Program-made: the position numbers and the translations under genes
Assembly: GCA_016703265.1 (NCBI GenBank)
Contig: JADJCK010000005.1
Location: 1 to 64,000 of the forward strand
Reading direction: 5' to 3'
Length of the DNA stretch: 64,000 bases
Source: a bacterium
GTDB taxonomy: Bacteria; Krumholzibacteriota; Krumholzibacteriia; LZORAL124-64-63
Shown here: positions 60,492 through 64,000 of the stretch, piece by piece
Position numbering within the stretch: position 1 is the stretch's first letter
Layout: each line of letters begins with the position of its first letter
Notes under the pieces: generated by a model
Databases searched by the model: none
What the model saw: only the letters and a program-made list of their open reading frames with translations
What the model was told of the DNA's origin: nothing

Positions 60492-63400
60492 ATGTCTCGT
60501 AAGTCCTTGCTGTCATTTGCCCTGACGTTGGCGTTGGTCGCCATCGCGGGCGCCGTGCCCAGTTTCGCCATGAAGATCGATCCGGGGCTGGCCGCCGCCC
60601 TGGCCGGCAAGGACCCCAACGCGCGGGTCCAGGTGCTTGTGATCTATGGCAACGACAACCGCCTTTCTGCCGATGTGCTGTCCGGGTTGAACCAGGCCTC
60701 GCCGGACAAGCGGCGCCAGCAGACCATTGCGGCGCTGAAGAAGCGCATGCGGGCGAACGCGAACGGCGCCATCGCCGTGCTGTCGAACCCGGCCTTCAGT
60801 GGCCAGGTCGGCAACCTGCGCGAGCTGTACCTGGCCGGCGCCCTGTCGTTCGAGGCCACGAGCGGGGTGGTCAATGCCCTGCACGCACTGCCGGACGACG
60901 CGACCATGTACCACGACAACCTGGAAGCCTCGCATGACGCTTCGCAGGCCCCGGCGCCCGACGGCGGCAAGCTGCTGCCCGCGGCCGTCGATACGGCCTG
61001 GGGCGTGAAGTGGGTCAATGCGCACAAGGTGTGGAGCCAGCTCGGCTTCGACGGGACGGGCGTTGTCGTCGGTCATATCGATACCGGCGTCTGGCTGGCG
61101 CACCCCGACCTGGCCGGCGGTATCTTCATCAATCCCGGCGAGATCGCCGGCAACGGCATCGATGACGACGGCAACGGCTTCATCGACGACTACCGCGGCT
61201 GGGATTTCGGCGACAACGACAACAACCCGGACGACACCTCGCCCACCGGCGGCCACGGCACGCATACGGCCGGCACGGTCATCGGCGACGGCACGGGCAC
61301 CGTGCTGACCGGTGTGGCCCCCGGGGCCAAGCTCATCCCCATCAAGGTCTGGAACGCGGCCGGCAGCGGCGGCACACTGGGCATGGTCTGGGCGGCTGAG
61401 CAGTACTGCGTCGAGATGGGCGCACGGGTCATCACGATGTCGCTCGGCTTTGCCGGTGCCATCTCGCCGGCGTTCATGCGCGCCGAGCGCGACAACTGCG
61501 CGAACCTCCGCGATGCCGGCGTGCTGCTGTGCAACTCGGCGGGCAACGACCACGCCACCTACGAGCCCCCGATCGAACTGGGCCTGACCGCGCGCGTGCC
61601 CGCGCCGTGGAACCCGCTGGCGGTGCCCTACTCGAGCACCGGCGGCGTGCTGTCGATCGGCGGCACGAGCTACAAGACCAATGGCGTCTATGCGAGCTCC
61701 TCCTGGGGCCCGGCCAAGTGGAACGATGTCGACCCCTACAACGATTGGCCCTACTCGCCCGGCGTGGGCCTGACCAAGCCCGACATCGCCGCGCCCGGCG
61801 TGGGCGTCAATTCGACTGTCGTCGGCGGCGGCTACAGCGGTGACACCTGGAGCGGCACCTCGATGTCGTGCCCGCACGTGGCGGGTGTGGCGGCGCTGAT
61901 GCTGCAGAAGAACCCCTCGCTGTCGCCGGCCGGCCTCGACTCGCTGATGGAACAGACCGCGCTGGGCCTGGGCGTCGCGGGCAAGGACAACGTCTTCGGT
62001 TCGGGCCTGGTCAACGCCCTGGCGGCCGTGCAGGCCGTTCCGGTCGACCAGCGGCCGGACATCAGCTGGAACGCGGTGCTGCCCGACCCGGCCGGCGACC
62101 ATGTGCTGGACCCGGGCCAGGTCAGCCCCATCGCCTTCGAGCTGCGCAATGCAAGCCATGTCGTGACCGGCACCACGGTGACCGCGGGCCTGGCTGTCGT
62201 GGCAAACCCGTGGGTGACCGTCGTCGACGGTACCGCGACGTTCCCCTCGCTGGCCGTGAACGACGGCCTGGGCGACAACCTGGCCGACGCGTTCAGCCTG
62301 GATGTGGCTGCCGGCGCCCCCCAGGGCTACGTGTTCACGATGCTGCTGACGGTGACGGCGGACGGCGGCTTCCAGCGCACGTTCGACATCGAGTGGTACG
62401 TGGGCCTGCCTGCGTTCCGTACGCATGACCTGGGCGGCATCGCGCTCACGGTGACCGACCAGGGCATCATCGGCTACATGTCCGACGCGGGCGTCGAGGG
62501 TGAAGGCATGAGCTACCAGGGCGGCGCCGGCGGGCTGTTCCTGGGTTCCTTCTGGGCGGGCACCGACGCCACCTACGTGTGTGCGCGCGACTTCAGCGGC
62601 ACCACGCCCGAGACGTTCGAGTGGGTCGTGTCGTCGGCGCCGAACGGTCGCGTGAAGGACCTGGGCACCACCGGTTCGGACCAGACGTTCCAGTCGGTGT
62701 TCAGCGACGCCGGCCATGCCGCTCCGAAGCCGCTCAAGGTGGAACAGACGAGCATGACCTTCGCGATGCCGAACAACGACCGCTTCGTCGTCCTCGAATA
62801 CCGGATGACGAACAACGGCGCGACGGCGTTGCCGGCCCTGTACAACGCCGTGTTCTGCGACTTCGACATCAACGATTCCGCCGCCAACTTCGGCAATACC
62901 GATGTGGCGCGGAAGCTGACCTACATGTACAGCACCGGGGGCCCGTACTTCGGCATCGCGCTGCTCGGCAGCACGCCGACGACGAGCACGCGGCTGATCA
63001 GCAACACGACCTACGTGTACCCGCTCAGCACCATCGACAACGGCAACCGGAACCGCCTCATGCGCGGCACGCTGGGCGTCACTTCGGCGCTCACGGCCGG
63101 TGACTGGTCGGCGGTCACGGCAAGTGTGGCGAACCTGCCCGCCAACGGCGGCCAGGCGATCGTGGCCTACGCCCTGGTCTACGGTGCCACGCTGGCCGAA
63201 CTGGAGCAGGCTGTCGATGCGGCGAACGCGCTGTACTCGCCGGTCGCGCCGGTGACGGGCGACGTGCCGGTGAAGGTGCTGCACCTGGCGCAGAACCACC
63301 CGAACCCGTTCAACCCGAGCACGACCATCGAGTACATGGTGGCGCGCGACGGGCACGTGCAGCTCGAGGTCTTCGACATGGCCGGTCACCGCGTCCGTAC

Positions 63401-63551
63401 GCTGGTGAACGAGTCGCTGTCGTCCGGCTCGCACCATGTGACCTGGGACGGCCTGGACGACGCGGGCAACCAGGCGGCATCGGGGACCTACTTCTGCCGC
63501 ATGACGGCGGCGGGAGAGACGTCTTCGCGCAAGATGACGCTGGTGAAGTAG
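60492..63551 (+). CDS. Secreted subtilase (S8) with FlgD-like C-terminal sorting domain
   Basis: A 1019-residue extracellular protease. Signal peptide about 1-27, then a propeptide to about 150. The catalytic triad is Asp197 (VVGHIDTGVWL), His255 (GGHGTHTAGTV) and Ser457 (SGTSMSCPHVAGV), with the oxyanion Asn in LLCNSAGNDH. A calcium-type loop GNGIDDDGNGFIDDYRGW lies between Asp and His. After the catalytic domain comes about 350 residues of beta structure, then the tail NHPNPFNPSTTIEYMVARDG and MAGHRVRTLVNESLSSGSHH, a FlgD-like sorting/Ig module. The ATG at 60492 has CGGAGGAAGG upstream. Confidence 0.94.
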   Translation: MSRKSLLSFALTLALVAIAGAVPSFAMKIDPGLAAALAGKDPNARVQVLVIYGNDNRLSADVLSGLNQASPDKRRQQTIAALKKRMRANANGAIAVLSNPAFSGQVGNLRELYLAGALSFEATSGVVNALHALPDDATMYHDNLEASHDASQAPAPDGGKLLPAAVDTAWGVKWVNAHKVWSQLGFDGTGVVVGHIDTGVWLAHPDLAGGIFINPGEIAGNGIDDDGNGFIDDYRGWDFGDNDNNPDDTSPTGGHGTHTAGTVIGDGTGTVLTGVAPGAKLIPIKVWNAAGSGGTLGMVWAAEQYCVEMGARVITMSLGFAGAISPAFMRAERDNCANLRDAGVLLCNSAGNDHATYEPPIELGLTARVPAPWNPLAVPYSSTGGVLSIGGTSYKTNGVYASSSWGPAKWNDVDPYNDWPYSPGVGLTKPDIAAPGVGVNSTVVGGGYSGDTWSGTSMSCPHVAGVAALMLQKNPSLSPAGLDSLMEQTALGLGVAGKDNVFGSGLVNALAAVQAVPVDQRPDISWNAVLPDPAGDHVLDPGQVSPIAFELRNASHVVTGTTVTAGLAVVANPWVTVVDGTATFPSLAVNDGLGDNLADAFSLDVAAGAPQGYVFTMLLTVTADGGFQRTFDIEWYVGLPAFRTHDLGGIALTVTDQGIIGYMSDAGVEGEGMSYQGGAGGLFLGSFWAGTDATYVCARDFSGTTPETFEWVVSSAPNGRVKDLGTTGSDQTFQSVFSDAGHAAPKPLKVEQTSMTFAMPNNDRFVVLEYRMTNNGATALPALYNAVFCDFDINDSAANFGNTDVARKLTYMYSTGGPYFGIALLGSTPTTSTRLISNTTYVYPLSTIDNGNRNRLMRGTLGVTSALTAGDWSAVTASVANLPANGGQAIVAYALVYGATLAELEQAVDAANALYSPVAPVTGDVPVKVLHLAQNHPNPFNPSTTIEYMVARDGHVQLEVFDMAGHRVRTLVNESLSSGSHHVTWDGLDDAGNQAASGTYFCRMTAAGETSSRKMTLVK

Positions 63552-63566
63552 GACGAGTGTGACATT

Positions 63567-63641
63567 GCCGCCGGCATCGGCGGCGGTGGATGACAAAGTG
63601 GCGGGCTGACCTCGCGCCTTGAGCGCTGCGGCAGCCCGCCA
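63567..63641 (+). terminator. Hairpins after the subtilase gene
   Basis: Two hairpins: GCCGCCG/CGGCGGC with a GCAT loop (63567-63584), then GGCGGGCTG paired with CAGCCCGCC ending at about 63641. No T-tract, so termination is uncertain. Confidence 0.45.
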
Positions 63642-63750
63642 CTCGACTTCCGGGTGCCATCGCCCTCCCCGTGGTGCTGCGGTCTTTACCGCGCCAAAGC
63701 TGCTGCCTATACTCGCGCCGCTGCGGCCCACCACACCTGGGGGGGCAGCG

Positions 63751-64000
63751 ATGGATCGACGACCCCTCATTCGAGGTACCCGCTTGCCAGTCCTGCCGCG
63801 GCAACGCCTCCTGACGACACTGCTCGTGCTGTGGGCCTTTGCCTTCACCAGCTGGCGCGCGCTGCGCGGGCCCAACGATTTCGCCCTGGCCCACTGGCTG
63901 CTCGACTACCGCCTGGGCTTCATCAAGCGCGGCCTGCTCGGCTCGTTCACTTCAGCGGCCACCGCCGGCCGGCCCACCGAGTCCGGTCTCGTCATCGCCT
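63751..64000 (+). CDS. Polytopic membrane protein, N-terminal part, cut by window edge
   Basis: The ATG at 63751 follows GGGGGGCAGCG. The 83 visible residues begin MDRRPLIRGTRLPVLPRQRL, then a hydrophobic helix LLTTLLVLWAFAFTSW and HWLLDYRLGFIKRGLLGSFT. The D-Y-R-x-G-F-x-R-G-L-L-G motif occurs early in uncharacterised membrane proteins of surface-polysaccharide type. Third-position GC is high through to base 64000, which supports real coding. The rest lies outside the window. Confidence 0.6.
   Translation, partial: MDRRPLIRGTRLPVLPRQRLLTTLLVLWAFAFTSWRALRGPNDFALAHWLLDYRLGFIKRGLLGSFTSAATAGRPTESGLVIA

Noticed and set aside
60513..63875. A 1120-codon open frame on the minus strand opposite the subtilase
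   Set aside because: It is rich in Arg, His, Gly and Val from antisense GC-rich codons, shows no domain, and the plus strand holds a complete subtilase with its catalytic triad.
1..64000. tRNA, rRNA or tmRNA genes
   Set aside because: I saw no cloverleaf with T-arm consensus or rRNA block on either strand; a covariance-model scan would be needed to exclude one fully.

Overview
The window is GC-rich (roughly two thirds G+C by eye) bacterial chromosome, with intergenic promoters that are clearly more AT-rich than the genes. The bacterium is Gram-negative in type: many lipoprotein signals, an LptF/LptG-like protein, periplasmic multiheme cytochromes and L,D-transpeptidases. Two proteins end in a FlgD-like C-terminal sorting/Ig module (core N-P-F-N, then a D-x-x-G-x-x-V/L-R-x-L strand and a final G-T-Y-x-x turn). 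This suggests the Fibrobacteres-Chlorobi-Bacteroidetes side of the tree, for example a candidate phylum such as Eisenbacteria or Krumholzibacteriota. That placement is an inference; no rRNA or tRNA gene was seen.

Layout. 0-1.7 kb: two badly frameshifted minus-strand genes (a Trp-rich DUF6600-type lipoprotein and a FlgD-tailed secreted protein). 1.7-4.3 kb: SSS transporter and ogt. 4.4-5.4 kb: an insertion sequence with 27-bp terminal inverted repeats. 5.6-10 kb: M16 peptidase, a DsbD-alpha-like lipoprotein and a redoxin. 10.1-13.4 kb: a minus-strand electron-transfer operon (Fe-S protein, NrfD membrane quinone protein, 13-CXXCH cytochrome). 14.2-15.4 kb: two more heme proteins. 16.7-19.4 kb: galE and a GH43-like lipoprotein. 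19.4-26.9 kb: a four-gene PrkA/YeaH/SpoVR/PrkA-like stress operon. 27.1-28.9 kb: a radical SAM/SPASM peptide maturase followed by a tiny Cys-rich peptide gene. 29-30.5 kb: an ECF-type sigma factor with a membrane partner. 30.6-39 kb: cupin, arfB, two DinB proteins, methyltransferase, superoxide dismutase, a GT2/VanZ-like pair and malic enzyme. 39.3-43 kb: a 16-CXXCH repeat lipoprotein, a rhodanese lipoprotein and an M64 peptidase. 43-50 kb: an ArsR/DUF2087/GIY-YIG fusion, a short LptF/G-like protein, SpmAB, TrmB regulator plus aspartic protease, and DUF2797. 50.6-53.9 kb: a helical lipoprotein ending in lysines, two L,D-transpeptidases and a secreted protein. 54.1-56.8 kb: a Cys-rich leader-type peptide, an LpxL-fold acyltransferase-like protein and an M50-type membrane protease, all translationally coupled. 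56.8-60.3 kb: two Smr proteins, a PTR1-like SDR, a Cpn10-like protein, YihY and OsmC. 60.5-63.6 kb: a large subtilase with a FlgD-like tail. A partial membrane protein runs off the right edge.

Two small loci look like ribosomally made, modified peptide systems. One is the radical SAM/SPASM enzyme with its CDCQC peptide (27.1-28.95 kb). The other is the CCSC peptide with an LpxL-fold protein and an M50 protease (54.1-56.8 kb). The second combination is not a known RiPP class that I recognise and is the best candidate for an undescribed system.

Several genes carry single-base frameshifts, and those I could place exactly sit mostly in or beside short G or C runs. Restoring one base regenerates conserved protein (peptide gene near 28876, Smr gene near 57102, NrfD near 12560). 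I therefore read most of them as residual sequence errors rather than gene decay, but the sequence alone cannot settle this.
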